A stretch of 39,025 nucleotides of DNA from UBA724 sp964008075 (GCA_964008075.1 CAXGAP010000009.1:1-39025), one strand, 5' to 3'; numbered from the stretch's first letter, positions 25,516-35,196 are shown. The notes: generated by a model not told the origin, from the letters alone. A program made the numbers and translations.

Positions 25516-26230
25516 ATCCACTGCAAAGCTTTATTTGGTTCCAAACACCCTAGGCCACAACAATCCCATTGATGTAATGTCAAAATCCATCGGGGAAATC
25601 ATCGATTCGATTGATTTTTTTGTTTTTGAAAAAGAAAAAATCGGTCGTGCATATATCAAAAGTTGGTGTCCAAATAAATCGCAAGACAAGCTAAATATTC
25701 AAAAGCTCAACAAACACACAACCCAACAGGAGTTGATTAGGATTCTAGACCCTTGCATGGCAGGGTATGATATGGCTCTAATCTCTGATGCTGGCTGCCC
25801 TGGCGTTGCAGATCCTGGCGCCGACTTGGTGCTTCTCGCACATCAATCTCAAATTGAGGTTTGCCCACTTGTAGGACCTTCTTCCATTATTTTGGCGATA
25901 ATGGCATCTGGACTGAATGGTCAGCAATTTGCATTTCATGGCTATCTCCCAATTGACAAGCAAGAGTGTAGAAAGGCAATCAAAAAATATGAACATCTTT
26001 CTTTTATAAACAATCAAACACAAATTTTTATTGAAACGCCTTATCGCAATATGCGAAGCTTTGAAATGCTAGTCGAACAACTGTCTGCTCATACCTTGTT
26101 AAGCGTTGCATGCGATTTGAGTCTACCAACAGAAATGATACTAACAAAAGAAGTTTCTGAGTGGACTAAAGTAGAACTTTATCTTAATAAGCGACCATGT
26201 ATCTTTTTGTACTTACTACCTAGCGCGTAA
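25508..26230 (+). CDS. RsmI-like SAM-dependent methyltransferase (tetrapyrrole methylase fold)
   Basis: A 240-residue member of the tetrapyrrole methylase family close to RsmI, which 2'-O-methylates C1402 of 16S rRNA. It has the family motif ALISDAGCPGVADPGADLV (about 92-110) and PLVGPSSIILAIMASGLNGQQFAFHGYLP. It is shorter than RsmI and lacks its C-terminal domain. Bacteroidota often carry such a short paralog besides RsmI, so the substrate is uncertain. It overlaps the phosphatase gene by 8 bases and its stop overlaps mltG on the other strand by 11 bases. Confidence 0.85.
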   Translation: MVKSTAKLYLVPNTLGHNNPIDVMSKSIGEIIDSIDFFVFEKEKIGRAYIKSWCPNKSQDKLNIQKLNKHTTQQELIRILDPCMAGYDMALISDAGCPGVADPGADLVLLAHQSQIEVCPLVGPSSIILAIMASGLNGQQFAFHGYLPIDKQECRKAIKKYEHLSFINNQTQIFIETPYRNMRSFEMLVEQLSAHTLLSVACDLSLPTEMILTKEVSEWTKVELYLNKRPCIFLYLLPSA

Positions 26231-27254
26231 TGCGACTCTTATTGAGCCAACGTATATATGTATCTCGATTTGCAAGGTGCTGATTGTAAGTACTCGCAAA
26301 CAAATGATAACCAAAGTTGCTTGGGTCAGCAACAAAATAAAGATAATTGTGAGACTCTGCATTGAGCACTGCATCTATTGAACTCACGTCTGGCATAGTG
26401 ATTGGACCAGGTGGTAATCCTCTGTTTATGTAGGTATTATAAGGCGAGTTTATTTGTAAATCTTTATAAAGAACACGCCTAACAAACAAATCGAAATTAT
26501 TGGCTTTGCGCTTCATAGCATAGACAATTGTTGGGTCGGCTTGTAGTTTCATGCCTTTTCGCAATCGATTGAGATATACCCCCGCCACACGAGAACGCTC
26601 ATCCACTTTTTTAGTTTCCTCATTGACAATGGCTGCAAGAGTGATCACTTCAGGTCTGCTTAGCTTGAGCTTTTTACGCTTTAATTCTCTGCCAGAGTCC
26701 CAAAATCGATCGTTTTCAACTAGCATGCGATCGCAAAAATCAGTTGCAGAAATATTCCAATACATCTCATAGGAATTTGGTAAAAACAAACTTAAGAGTT
26801 CTTCACTGCTTAGCTTAACAGCATTTGAGAAACGTTCGCTTTTAATTTGATTGAGAAGTGTAAGGCTATCTATTTCGATTTGTTCAGCAACACGTCCCAC
26901 TAAGTGCTCAACTGTTTGCTGATTATTAAAAACAACCTGAATTGGTGTATTTTTAGAGCGTAAATTATTGATGATTTTCTGGTTGCCCATACCCGGTTTA
27001 ATCCTAAAATGACCTACTCGAGGTGTATCGAAACGTTTTGCGATTGTAGCAATTGAAAAAGTGGTTGAACTTTTGATATGGGGTTGTATAATCTCTTTGA
27101 GCTCATCAAAAGTGGTCCCAGTTGGCACAAAGATCGACTGACCATCGTCATCTACGCTGGAGTTGGGAAAGTAAAACACTATTATAAAAGCTAAAACAAA
27201 CATTACGACAGAAAATACCGCAAATCGAAAAGACTTTTTGATCGATTGTAACAT
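26220..27254 (-). CDS. mltG: endolytic murein transglycosylase MltG
   Basis: Inner-membrane lytic transglycosylase thought to end nascent glycan strands. 344 aa with one N-terminal helix (about 12-30), a LysM-like part and the YceG domain. The catalytic Glu lies in LAAIVNEETKKVDERSRVAGVYLNRL, followed by LQADPTIVYAM and the signature SPYNTYINRGLPPGPI. The start is 3 bases after the dapF stop, so both peptidoglycan genes are probably co-transcribed. Confidence 0.95.
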   Translation of the reverse strand: MLQSIKKSFRFAVFSVVMFVLAFIIVFYFPNSSVDDDGQSIFVPTGTTFDELKEIIQPHIKSSTTFSIATIAKRFDTPRVGHFRIKPGMGNQKIINNLRSKNTPIQVVFNNQQTVEHLVGRVAEQIEIDSLTLLNQIKSERFSNAVKLSSEELLSLFLPNSYEMYWNISATDFCDRMLVENDRFWDSGRELKRKKLKLSRPEVITLAAIVNEETKKVDERSRVAGVYLNRLRKGMKLQADPTIVYAMKRKANNFDLFVRRVLYKDLQINSPYNTYINRGLPPGPITMPDVSSIDAVLNAESHNYLYFVADPSNFGYHLFASTYNQHLANRDTYIRWLNKSRITR

Positions 27255-27257
27255 TGA

Positions 27258-28037
27258 TTAATGATATATTGTTCCACTGTATACCAGCTCGGTTGGACCT
27301 GTTAAAACAATATCAGTAAAGCTATCTTTTTGCTTTTGAAAAGATACTCTTAAAAGTCCTCCTGGTGTCTGAACTTGAATTTGATTGAGCTTTATTTTAT
27401 CAGTTGAAAATGCTGCCAAGACAGCAGCAATTACACCTGTACCACATGATAAAGTTTCATCTTCAACACCCCTTTCAAAAGTCCGAACAGTAATGTAATC
27501 TTCACTGTCAACACTAACAAAATTTACGTTGGAACCTTCAATACCATAGGTTTTATTGTGAGCAATCAAAGCACCTTGTGTTGGCACATCCAACTTTATT
27601 GTGTTTGTAACAAAAGCTACGTGATGTGGTGAGCCGGTATCTAAAAAAACATGTTTTGGATAAACTGAAACATGATTGACGTCTGCCATAGATAGTGAAA
27701 CCACATTATCAACGATTGTTGCTTCGTGAAGTCCGTCATATGCTGCAAAAATAGTTTTTCTGTCGATGATTCCCAATTGTTTTGCAAAAGCAACAATACA
27801 CCTACCGCCGTTACCACAAAACGAACCGGGTTTTCCATCAGCATTAAAATAATGCATTATAAAATCGACTTTCTCATGTTTTTGCAATAGGATCACACCA
27901 TCAGCCCCAATGCCAAAACGACGATCGCAAAGGGTTGAAATCATTTTATGATTGGAACTAGGAAAATCATCATTGCGATTATCGATCATCACAAAATCAT
28001 TTCCTGTACCTTGATATTTATAAAAAGGGATTTTCAC
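27258..28037 (-). CDS. dapF: diaminopimelate epimerase
   Basis: Converts LL- to meso-diaminopimelate for lysine and peptidoglycan. 259 aa, cofactor-free epimerase with two catalytic cysteines, Cys 74 (FCGNGGRC) and Cys 198 (SCGTG), both present. The N-terminal FYKYQGTGNDFVMIDNR is the usual opening. The start codon is GTG 28037. A box TATATTTA ends four bases before it, so the transcript may be nearly leaderless. mltG follows after 3 bases. It diverges from degP. Confidence 0.96.
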   Translation of the reverse strand: MKIPFYKYQGTGNDFVMIDNRNDDFPSSNHKMISTLCDRRFGIGADGVILLQKHEKVDFIMHYFNADGKPGSFCGNGGRCIVAFAKQLGIIDRKTIFAAYDGLHEATIVDNVVSLSMADVNHVSVYPKHVFLDTGSPHHVAFVTNTIKLDVPTQGALIAHNKTYGIEGSNVNFVSVDSEDYITVRTFERGVEDETLSCGTGVIAAVLAAFSTDKIKLNQIQVQTPGGLLRVSFQKQKDSFTDIVLTGPTELVYSGTIYH

Positions 28038-28041
28038 GGCG

Positions 28042-28049
28042 TAAATATA
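28042..28049 (-). promoter_or_regulatory. -7 box (TATATTTA) before dapF
   Basis: Minus strand, one mismatch to TAnnTTTG, ending four bases before GTG 28037. Confidence 0.4.
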
Positions 28050-28119
28050 TTGCTAAATTTTCTGAGACAAAAGGATGTTAAAACGAAGTTAAAATATTAA
28101 AATTTGGCATGATATCTGC

Positions 28120-28127
28120 TAAATTTG
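28120..28127 (+). promoter_or_regulatory. -7 box (TAAATTTG) before degP
   Basis: Perfect TAnnTTTG ending 18 bases before the degP ATG, in the 108-base gap between dapF and degP. Another TTTG 13 bases upstream is too close for a normal -33 element. Confidence 0.5.
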
Positions 28128-28145
28128 TGATATAAATTAATCGTT

Positions 28146-29534
28146 ATGTCATCAATATATCGTCAATTACTACTCTCATTTTCAACTGCTGTATTTCTCA
28201 TAGGTGTTTATCATTTTTTCTTTTCATCGACTGAAGTCATTGTGACACAGCCTGCAACGCCTATGGTTGAAACATCCTATTCAACACCAGCTGTTGTCAG
28301 GGATTCAGCAGAAAACACTGACTTTACAGTGGCTGTTGATCGAACAATCGACGCTGTTGTTCATATCACAAACACAGCAAAAAACAACAGACAATCATAC
28401 AGTTTATGGGATTTATTCTATGATTCACCAAAAAAATACCCTCGTATTGGAATGGGGTCTGGTGTTATTGTTTCTCCAGATGGATACTTGATTACCAACA
28501 ATCACGTGATTGAAGACGCTGACCAAATTGAAGTCACAACAAATGACAATCGTGTTTTTGCTGCCGAGTTGATTGGTACTGATCCGAGCTCAGATATCGC
28601 TGTATTGAAGATTATTGGTTCTGAACCTTTCCCATATGTTCGTTTTGCAGATTCGGATCAAACCCGCATTGGCGAGTGGGTTCTTGCAGTTGGCAATCCT
28701 TTTAACCTTAATTCAACAGTGACCGCTGGAATCATCAGCGCCAAGGCACGTGACCTCAACCCCAATGACACTTCAAACCAATCGTTTATACAAACCGATG
28801 CTGCTGTAAATTCAGGAAATAGTGGAGGTGCTTTGGTCAACACCATTGGTGATTTGATTGGCATCAATACAGCAATCACCAGTAATGGTATGGGTACTTT
28901 TATTGGATATTCTTTTGCCGTGCCTAGTAATATCGCACGAAAGGTCTATGAAGATATCATTGAATATGGCGGTGTGCAAAAAGCACTGCTTGGTGTGAGT
29001 GGGAATGGGATTAACAATCGATTTTCAAAAGAGTACGATCTAGACACGACAGAAGGTTTTTATATCGTAAACGTAGAAGATGGCATGGGTGCCAAAGAAG
29101 CTGGACTACAAGCAGAAGACATCATTATTGGTGTGGATAATACCAAGGTGCGATCCTTTGCCGATATGACTGGCTACCTAAATAGCAAACGCCCCGATGA
29201 TAAAGTAAAAGTAACATATTTGCGAAACGGAGAGAAACGCACAACTATTGTCACACTCAAGCCAAATCCATTTGTTGACTACTTTGGAATGCGCCTCAAA
29301 GACATCACACCCAGTGAAGCTGAAGTCTTTGGAGTTTCTGAAGGCGTAAAAATTTCCAGCAACCGAAATGAGCGTTTGCTCAGACGTGGAATTGGTCAAG
29401 GGATATTGATTCAATCAATCAATGGTAAGGAAATTCGGTCGACTGAAGATTTGTTAAAAATAAATGAAAGTCAGATTTATGAAATCGAATTTATGAATAA
29501 GGAACAAGAGCGTTTTCGATTCTTTTTCGATTGA
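28146..29534 (+). CDS. degP: periplasmic serine protease, DegP/HtrA family
   Basis: Envelope protease that degrades or holds misfolded exported proteins. 462 aa. An N-terminal signal or anchor helix (about 8-27) is followed by a trypsin-like domain with His 120 (TNNHVIED), Asp 150 (SSDIAVLK) and Ser 226 (NSGNSGGAL), then two PDZ-like domains (the first about 260-360, the second at the C-terminus with GQGILIQSINGKEI). The triad is complete. Linked in theme to bamD and the sensor kinase. The downstream gap to trmD is 70 bases. Confidence 0.95.
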   Translation: MSSIYRQLLLSFSTAVFLIGVYHFFFSSTEVIVTQPATPMVETSYSTPAVVRDSAENTDFTVAVDRTIDAVVHITNTAKNNRQSYSLWDLFYDSPKKYPRIGMGSGVIVSPDGYLITNNHVIEDADQIEVTTNDNRVFAAELIGTDPSSDIAVLKIIGSEPFPYVRFADSDQTRIGEWVLAVGNPFNLNSTVTAGIISAKARDLNPNDTSNQSFIQTDAAVNSGNSGGALVNTIGDLIGINTAITSNGMGTFIGYSFAVPSNIARKVYEDIIEYGGVQKALLGVSGNGINNRFSKEYDLDTTEGFYIVNVEDGMGAKEAGLQAEDIIIGVDNTKVRSFADMTGYLNSKRPDDKVKVTYLRNGEKRTTIVTLKPNPFVDYFGMRLKDITPSEAEVFGVSEGVKISSNRNERLLRRGIGQGILIQSINGKEIRSTEDLLKINESQIYEIEFMNKEQERFRFFFD

Positions 29535-29604
29535 TTGACTTTATCTATAACCACTGTTTACAATGTTTTTTAGAGAAGTCATTTAAAATCTTCATCTTTG
29601 CTTT

Positions 29605-30276
29605 ATGCGCATCGACATCCTTTCTGTTGTTCCCGAACTTTTAGAGAGTCCATTTGAGGCATCAATCCTCAAGCGTGCACAAGACGCAAATCGTGTAGAG
29701 GTTCATATCCACAATATCAGAGATTATTCATCGAATCGCTACAATCAGGTGGATGATTATCCTTATGGTGGAGGTGCTGGGATGGTGTTAATGATTGAGC
29801 CTATCGCCAAATGCATCGAATCCCTTCAAGCACAACGCAAGTACGATGCTGTAGTTTACATGACACCCGATGGACAACAACTCAACCAAAAAACTGTAAA
29901 TCATTTTTCGCTATATAAGAATATAATCATTTTGTGTGGGCATTACAAAGGGGTTGATCAACGCGCGAGAGATTTGTTTATAACAGATGAAATTTCAGTT
30001 GGGGACTATGTTTTGTCTGGTGGAGAACTCGCGGCAGCTGTGTTTTGTGATGCCATGATAAGATTGATCCCTGGAGTGCTTGGCAACGAAACCTCAGCAC
30101 TCACAGACTCTTTTCAAGACAACTTACTAGCCCCTCCAATTTACACGCGACCAGCTGATTATAAAGGACATCAAGTACCTGAAATACTTACGTCTGGAAA
30201 TACCCCAAAAGTAGAGCAATGGCGTGAAGAGCAAGCCTTGAACCGAACAAAAAAACTTCGCCCTGATTTATTTTAA
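29605..30276 (+). CDS. trmD: tRNA (guanine37-N1)-methyltransferase
   Basis: Methylates G37 of tRNAs reading CNN and some other codons, preventing +1 frameshifts. 223 aa, SPOUT fold with the trefoil knot: DDYPYGGGAGMVL, then LCGHYKGVDQR and SVGDYVLSGGELAA are the SAM-binding loops, and the C-terminal helical region carries the PEILTSGNTPKVEQWR motif. A CATCTTTG box ends four bases before ATG. rpsP, rimM and rplS, its usual partners in many bacteria, are absent here. Confidence 0.96.
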   Translation: MRIDILSVVPELLESPFEASILKRAQDANRVEVHIHNIRDYSSNRYNQVDDYPYGGGAGMVLMIEPIAKCIESLQAQRKYDAVVYMTPDGQQLNQKTVNHFSLYKNIIILCGHYKGVDQRARDLFITDEISVGDYVLSGGELAAAVFCDAMIRLIPGVLGNETSALTDSFQDNLLAPPIYTRPADYKGHQVPEILTSGNTPKVEQWREEQALNRTKKLRPDLF

Positions 30277-30297
30277 TACATTAATAAAACCAGTGTT

Positions 30298-33200
30298 TTG
30301 AAAAAAAACATTTTATTTACTATACTGCCTTTCATCGCATTGGGACAAGTAATTAGTCCCACCAACCCATATACCAAAAGTTTTGTAGCTTCAACAGATC
30401 CTTCCACAGGATTTGTGCGACAATCTAAGCAAGAGATAGCCCCAATTTTGTCTAAAATTGTGCAAGAGTTTGATAGTTATTGGGAAGGAAGGGATTTTAC
30501 CAAAAAAGGAAGTGGATATAAGCCCTTCAAACGCTGGGCAAATCACTGGGAAAATTATCTACAAAAAGATGGAACCATAGCACCACCTGCTGTATTATGG
30601 GAAGCATGGGAGAAAAAGAAGAAAAATGAAGTTTTAGCCAGTCAACTAAACCAACCAAATGTTCCAATACCATCATGGTCTAACATTGGCCCTGCTAAAG
30701 TTGCTAACTCTGCAACCACTACTAGTGGCCAAGGAAGATTAAATACAATAATTAAAGATCCTCTAGACTCGCAAACAATTTATGTAGGTGCACCAGCAGG
30801 AGGATTATGGAAATCTTCTGATAATGGTGTTAATTGGCACCCACTTACAGACCATCTACCACAAATTGGGGTTTCTGGAATTGCCATCGACCCAATTGAT
30901 AACAACATAATTTATATAGCAACAGGTGACGATGATGCTGGTGACTCATATAGTGTAGGAGTTATGAAAAGTTTAGATGGCGGTTTGTCATGGAATTCGA
31001 CTGGTCTTGAATACAATTGGACAAACTACAAAACAACAAATGAAATTTTTATAGATCCTTATGATAATAATACAATTTGGGTCGCCTCAACTGATGGACT
31101 TCAAAAATCTATAGATGGAGGAGATTCATGGACTATTAAACTACCTGGAATTATTGAAGATTTTCGTTTCAAGCCACTTAGTGATTTGGATATTTCTAAC
31201 GGTGAAACACTTACAATTTATGCTGTTGGTTATGACCAAGATGGTATTTCTAGATTTTACAAATCAATTGATGCTGGTGAGAGTTTTTCAATAAGCCCAT
31301 CTATTCCCGAAAACTCGAATCGTATTGTTTTAGAAGTTACAAAAGCTGATTCAGAAAAAGTATATGTACTTTCCGCCTATGATAATGGTGATGGAACATA
31401 TGAGGGACGTAATTCTTTTCAAGGGCTATACGTTTCTGATAACTCAGGATCTGATTTTACAAAAACTGCTGAAAATGATGATATTTTTCAAAGTGGTCAA
31501 TCCTGGTATGATATGGCATTAACTGTAGCAGATGATGACCCTGATATTGTTTTTGTTGGGGTTTTAGATATATGGAAATCTATTGATGGTGGTAACGATT
31601 TTAACCAGCTTAACAGGTGGTGGGTTAGAGATGAATCCTTTACACATGCTGATATTCATTTCTTGAGATACTTTGAAGGTGATCTTTATGCAGGCACTGA
31701 CGGGGGAATTTATCGCTCATCCGATAATGGTGATAATTTCGAAGATTTAAGCAACACTTTATCTATCTCTCAAATTTACTCTGTTGCTACCTCAAAACCA
31801 AACTCATCAAAACTTGCCAGTGGGCTTCAAGACTGTGGTGGTTTTGGTTTTTCTGTAGGAACATGGAACAGTTATCACGGAGGCGATGGTATGGGTACAG
31901 CTGTCGATCCATTTGACGAAGATACTTATTATGGATTTACTCAATATGGATCTCAACTTTCTGTAACTACAAGTGGGGGTCAAACAAGTAATATGTATAT
32001 AGCTAGTGGCCCTGTGGAAGGCCAGTGGGAAACTCCTCTTCAATTTGCAAAAAACGGAGAACTTTATTCTGGGTTTGATCAATTGTACATATTAAATGAC
32101 AATAATTGGGATTCTGTCTCCAACCATAATTTTGGATCTTTACTGAGACATTTAGAGATGGATCCAAACAACACAAATATTATTTATGCAGCTACTTACA
32201 ATGAAGTTTTCAAGAGTAATGATCGAGGGAAAACATTTGAGTTAATCTTATCAACTGATTATTATTACATCAGAGATATAGAGGTTCATAATTCTGATAG
32301 CAATACTTTATGGGTAATTAGTTCTCAAGAGCTTTTTGAATCAAATGATGGAGGTGATAGTTTTGTAAATTTAAGTTCTGACTTGCCAGCAGAGGCAAAC
32401 GTTAGTTTGGCACATCAGTCATACAGTGATAATGACGCTTTATACTTAGGCACTCTGTTAGGAGTTTATTATAAAGACAATACATTAAATAGCTGGGTAT
32501 CGATTTCAGAAAACCTACCAAATGTAAAAGTATCTGACATGGAAATTAATTCAAATGATAATATTTTAACTATTTCAACATACGGCCGTGGTGTTTGGCA
32601 AACACCTATTCCACCTGTATTACGACCAACCCATGACTTGGACTTGTTAGACATTAATACACAAATTGATTCAGACTTCAGGTGTCAAAATCTTTTAAAT
32701 GCCAGTATAAAAGTTTATAACAATGGTACCTCGCCAATCACTTCTTTTTCTTATGAAAGCTCACTGAATAATGTTTTCCAAGGAGTAGACAATTGGACAG
32801 GAAACTTAGCAGCTGGTGAAGTATTAAATCTTCCATTGAATATTCAAGATGATCCTATCATTGGAATAAATAATTTCATTGTTGAATTATCATACCAAAA
32901 TGAGACCTTCATTGAGAATAACAGTATGAATATAGAATTTGAGACTGACAATCCTCCCAATTATGGTGGACAAAGCAATACAACCTATACTTTTGAAACG
33001 ATTGAGGATGACTGGATTATCGTTGGAGATGCCCTTTGGGAAAAAGGAATTCCAGATGGTAATATTTTAAATCAGGTTATTTCCGGATCAAATGCATATG
33101 CTACAAATCTATCAGGTAATTATCCTGAAAACTCTAATTCAAAATTAGTGTCTCCTTGTTTTGATTTATCAATTTTTGAAAGTGGATCAGTCAAATTTTA

Positions 33201-33708
33201 TATTGGCTATAATCTTGAAACAGATTATGATTATTTATACTTCGACTACTCAGTAAATGGAGGATTAAATTGGACAAATGTAGATACTTTTAATGGTTTT
33301 GACACAACTTTAAAACTAAAGGAATATTCCTTGACACAAGAAATGCTTGTAGCAAATGTCATCTTTCGCTTTAATATTATTTCAGATCAATATGTACACG
33401 AAGAGGGTGCAGTTATTGATGACTTTATTATTGAAGGAACTACACTGAGTTTAACTAATGATTTTGATCATTATATCACAATCTATCCCAACCCTACTAA
33501 AGATGTCATTACCATCAACAATTCAGGTAAGTTTAAAATCAATGACATCAACATCTTTGGTTTAGATAGTAAGCGAGTTTACGATAGCAAATCCATAATT
33601 AGCAGTACACATACTATTGACTTCACAAATCATTCTAAAGGCTTGTATTTTGTAGAATTAACAACAACAGATGGACACAAAATCATTCGAAAATTACTCG
33701 TCGAATAA
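30298..33708 (+). CDS. T9SS-secreted protein with Asp-box (BNR) beta-propeller repeats and type A sorting domain
   Basis: Large extracellular protein, 1136 aa, starting at TTG 30298 with a short signal peptide (KKNILFTILPFIALGQ). After a family-typical opener (FDSYWEGRDFTKKGSGYKPF) comes a long repeat region with about nine Asp boxes of the S-x-D-x-G-x-x-W/F type, for example SSDNGVNW, SIDGGDSW, SIDAGESF, SSDNGDNF and SNDGGDSF. They suggest one or two sortilin/VPS10-like propellers. A CARDB-like Ig segment (about 780-880) and a MAM-like segment follow. The last 80 residues (ITIYPNPTKDVITIN ... GLYFVELTTTDGHKIIRKLLVE) form a type A sorting tail. No catalytic residues are recognisable. It is visibly more AT-rich than trmD, 21 bases upstream. 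Confidence 0.9.
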   Translation: MKKNILFTILPFIALGQVISPTNPYTKSFVASTDPSTGFVRQSKQEIAPILSKIVQEFDSYWEGRDFTKKGSGYKPFKRWANHWENYLQKDGTIAPPAVLWEAWEKKKKNEVLASQLNQPNVPIPSWSNIGPAKVANSATTTSGQGRLNTIIKDPLDSQTIYVGAPAGGLWKSSDNGVNWHPLTDHLPQIGVSGIAIDPIDNNIIYIATGDDDAGDSYSVGVMKSLDGGLSWNSTGLEYNWTNYKTTNEIFIDPYDNNTIWVASTDGLQKSIDGGDSWTIKLPGIIEDFRFKPLSDLDISNGETLTIYAVGYDQDGISRFYKSIDAGESFSISPSIPENSNRIVLEVTKADSEKVYVLSAYDNGDGTYEGRNSFQGLYVSDNSGSDFTKTAENDDIFQSGQSWYDMALTVADDDPDIVFVGVLDIWKSIDGGNDFNQLNRWWVRDESFTHADIHFLRYFEGDLYAGTDGGIYRSSDNGDNFEDLSNTLSISQIYSVATSKPNSSKLASGLQDCGGFGFSVGTWNSYHGGDGMGTAVDPFDEDTYYGFTQYGSQLSVTTSGGQTSNMYIASGPVEGQWETPLQFAKNGELYSGFDQLYILNDNNWDSVSNHNFGSLLRHLEMDPNNTNIIYAATYNEVFKSNDRGKTFELILSTDYYYIRDIEVHNSDSNTLWVISSQELFESNDGGDSFVNLSSDLPAEANVSLAHQSYSDNDALYLGTLLGVYYKDNTLNSWVSISENLPNVKVSDMEINSNDNILTISTYGRGVWQTPIPPVLRPTHDLDLLDINTQIDSDFRCQNLLNASIKVYNNGTSPITSFSYESSLNNVFQGVDNWTGNLAAGEVLNLPLNIQDDPIIGINNFIVELSYQNETFIENNSMNIEFETDNPPNYGGQSNTTYTFETIEDDWIIVGDALWEKGIPDGNILNQVISGSNAYATNLSGNYPENSNSKLVSPCFDLSIFESGSVKFYIGYNLETDYDYLYFDYSVNGGLNWTNVDTFNGFDTTLKLKEYSLTQEMLVANVIFRFNIISDQYVHEEGAVIDDFIIEGTTLSLTNDFDHYITIYPNPTKDVITINNSGKFKINDINIFGLDSKRVYDSKSIISSTHTIDFTNHSKGLYFVELTTTDGHKIIRKLLVE

Positions 33709-33988
33709 TATGTGTTCATAGTTGCTCTTCGGTGGTCAAACGATCTGAAATGCTCTTTAATCATAATTCAGTCTAGTACAAACTGCCGATGTATTTTCAT
33801 TGGGTTTTTACCAGCATTATTATCGAACGTTCTTTTTCAAGGTTGGCGTTTGCTTTGACATATCGAGTGATACGCCATTACCATTGACAACCATTGACAC
33901 ACAGAGTAGTTGTATTTGTGCTAACATCATCATCTGTTCAATCAAAAATCAAGCGGAAGAGAAAGATATACCACCAGTGTGTATCAGG
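33709..33988 (+). other. 280-base region without a supported gene
   Basis: Lies between the convergent T9SS cargo gene and the RlmL-like gene. It has mixed composition, a short direct repeat (ACCATTGACA twice, near 33880) and open frames on both strands whose translations I do not recognise. An apparent frame from 33800 runs antisense into the RlmL-like gene and has no family features. No clear terminator hairpin was seen. Confidence 0.4.
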
Positions 33989-35140
33989 CTAACGAGAAGC
34001 ACTTCCTGCATAAATGGGAAAATGGACCAACCGGCTTTCAAGTTTGCCATTAAACAATTTTATTTTCCTTGATGTTCGCAAACCAAAGCTTTTCAATCCT
34101 TCCATACTAGAAGTGATCATCCAAACATCAGTGTTTGGGTAGTTTTGTTTAAAAGTATCACCCATTTGCTTGTAAAACAGTTGGGCATCGACTGCTAGAC
34201 GTTCGCCGTAGGGTGGGTTGGTCAGCAAGTGTAAATGTTGATCAGGGTGTTCTTTTTGAGTCTTAAAAAAGTCTCTTCTACCAATACTGATATAGTCCGA
34301 CAAATTGGCAGCTTCGATATTTTGTTTGGCTTTGCGCACTGCTGAGGGTGCCATGTCATAGCCTACAAGTGGAACAAAACATTCTTTTACCCTGTTGAGC
34401 ATGGCCTTACGAATCGTCACAAATAAGTCCTGATCGTAGTCGTTCCATTTCTCAAAAGCAAATTCTTTTCGGTTAATTTGGGAGGGAATACTACATGCCT
34501 GCATGGCTGCTTCGATTAGTATAGTACCACTCCCACACATGGGGTCTAACATGGGTGTTGTGTGTTTCCATCCTGAAAGGGCGATAAGTCCAGCGGCAAG
34601 TACTTCATTGATCGGAGCAATATTAGTTTCGGTTCGATACCCTCGTTGATTGAGTGGTGCGCCTGAACTATCTATCGATACTTCCATGCCTATTTGAGAG
34701 AGGTGCACAAAAAAAGTAATAGCAGGTTGTTCTCTCCCAACACTGGGGCGTTTACCCTCTCGTTTACGAAAACGATCGACAAGGGCATCTTTAGCGCGTT
34801 GAGCAGCAAACATGGTATTGCGAAATATGGGTACCGATTGAGTGACATGTATAGAAAATGTTGTGTCGAGCGTCATATAGTCTTCCCACGGCAGTTGAGA
34901 GAGACTATGATAATAAGTGTCGGCTGACTTCACATGATCAAAATAAATGGGCTTCAAAATGCGAATAGCTGTACGACAGCAGAGATTTGCTTTGTACATA
35001 AATCCAGTATCACCTGTAAAACGGACATTTCGAATACCCTGCTTAACTGATGTGGCACCTAATAATTTGAGTTCATTTTCCAATACTTGTTCGAGACCAA
35101 ACAGTGTTTTGGCAACCATTTCAAACTGGACTTGTTTCAT
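33989..35140 (-). CDS. THUMP-domain RNA methyltransferase (RlmL N-half-like)
   Basis: Predicted class I SAM methyltransferase of RNA guanines (m2G family), 383 aa from ATG 35140 (MKQVQFEMVAKTLFGLEQVL). The N-terminal ferredoxin-like and THUMP domain covers about 1-160 and the Rossmann domain carries DPMCGSGTILIEAA and the target-base motif LTNPPYGERL. It resembles the N-terminal half of E. coli RlmL, which modifies G2445 of 23S rRNA, without the fused RlmK half. A longer frame (to 35212) would overlap the divergent gene. A perfect TACCTTTG box ends five bases before ATG. Confidence 0.9.
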   Translation of the reverse strand: MKQVQFEMVAKTLFGLEQVLENELKLLGATSVKQGIRNVRFTGDTGFMYKANLCCRTAIRILKPIYFDHVKSADTYYHSLSQLPWEDYMTLDTTFSIHVTQSVPIFRNTMFAAQRAKDALVDRFRKREGKRPSVGREQPAITFFVHLSQIGMEVSIDSSGAPLNQRGYRTETNIAPINEVLAAGLIALSGWKHTTPMLDPMCGSGTILIEAAMQACSIPSQINRKEFAFEKWNDYDQDLFVTIRKAMLNRVKECFVPLVGYDMAPSAVRKAKQNIEAANLSDYISIGRRDFFKTQKEHPDQHLHLLTNPPYGERLAVDAQLFYKQMGDTFKQNYPNTDVWMITSSMEGLKSFGLRTSRKIKLFNGKLESRLVHFPIYAGSASR

Positions 35141-35145
35141 AGGTA

Positions 35146-35153
35146 CAAAGGTA
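35146..35153 (-). promoter_or_regulatory. -7 box (TACCTTTG) before the RlmL-like gene
   Basis: Perfect TAnnTTTG on the minus strand, ending five bases before ATG 35140. A TTG lies 17 bases upstream of it. Confidence 0.6.
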
Positions 35154-35188
35154 GTCAATCTCATTACTAACAATAGAATACTATTACC

Positions 35189-35196
35189 TACTTTTG
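35189..35196 (+). promoter_or_regulatory. -7 box (TACTTTTG) before the SAM methyltransferase gene
   Basis: Perfect TAnnTTTG on the plus strand, ending five bases before ATG 35202. It mirrors the minus-strand box 35 bases away, giving back-to-back promoters in a 61-base gap. Confidence 0.6.

Noticed and set aside
33871..33905. Short direct repeats (ACCATTGACA) as a repeat array or CRISPR
   Set aside because: Only two adjacent copies and no regular spacers.
33800..34072. Plus-strand open frame after the T9SS cargo gene
   Set aside because: The translation has no recognisable features, and its last third is antisense to the firmly identified RlmL-like gene.
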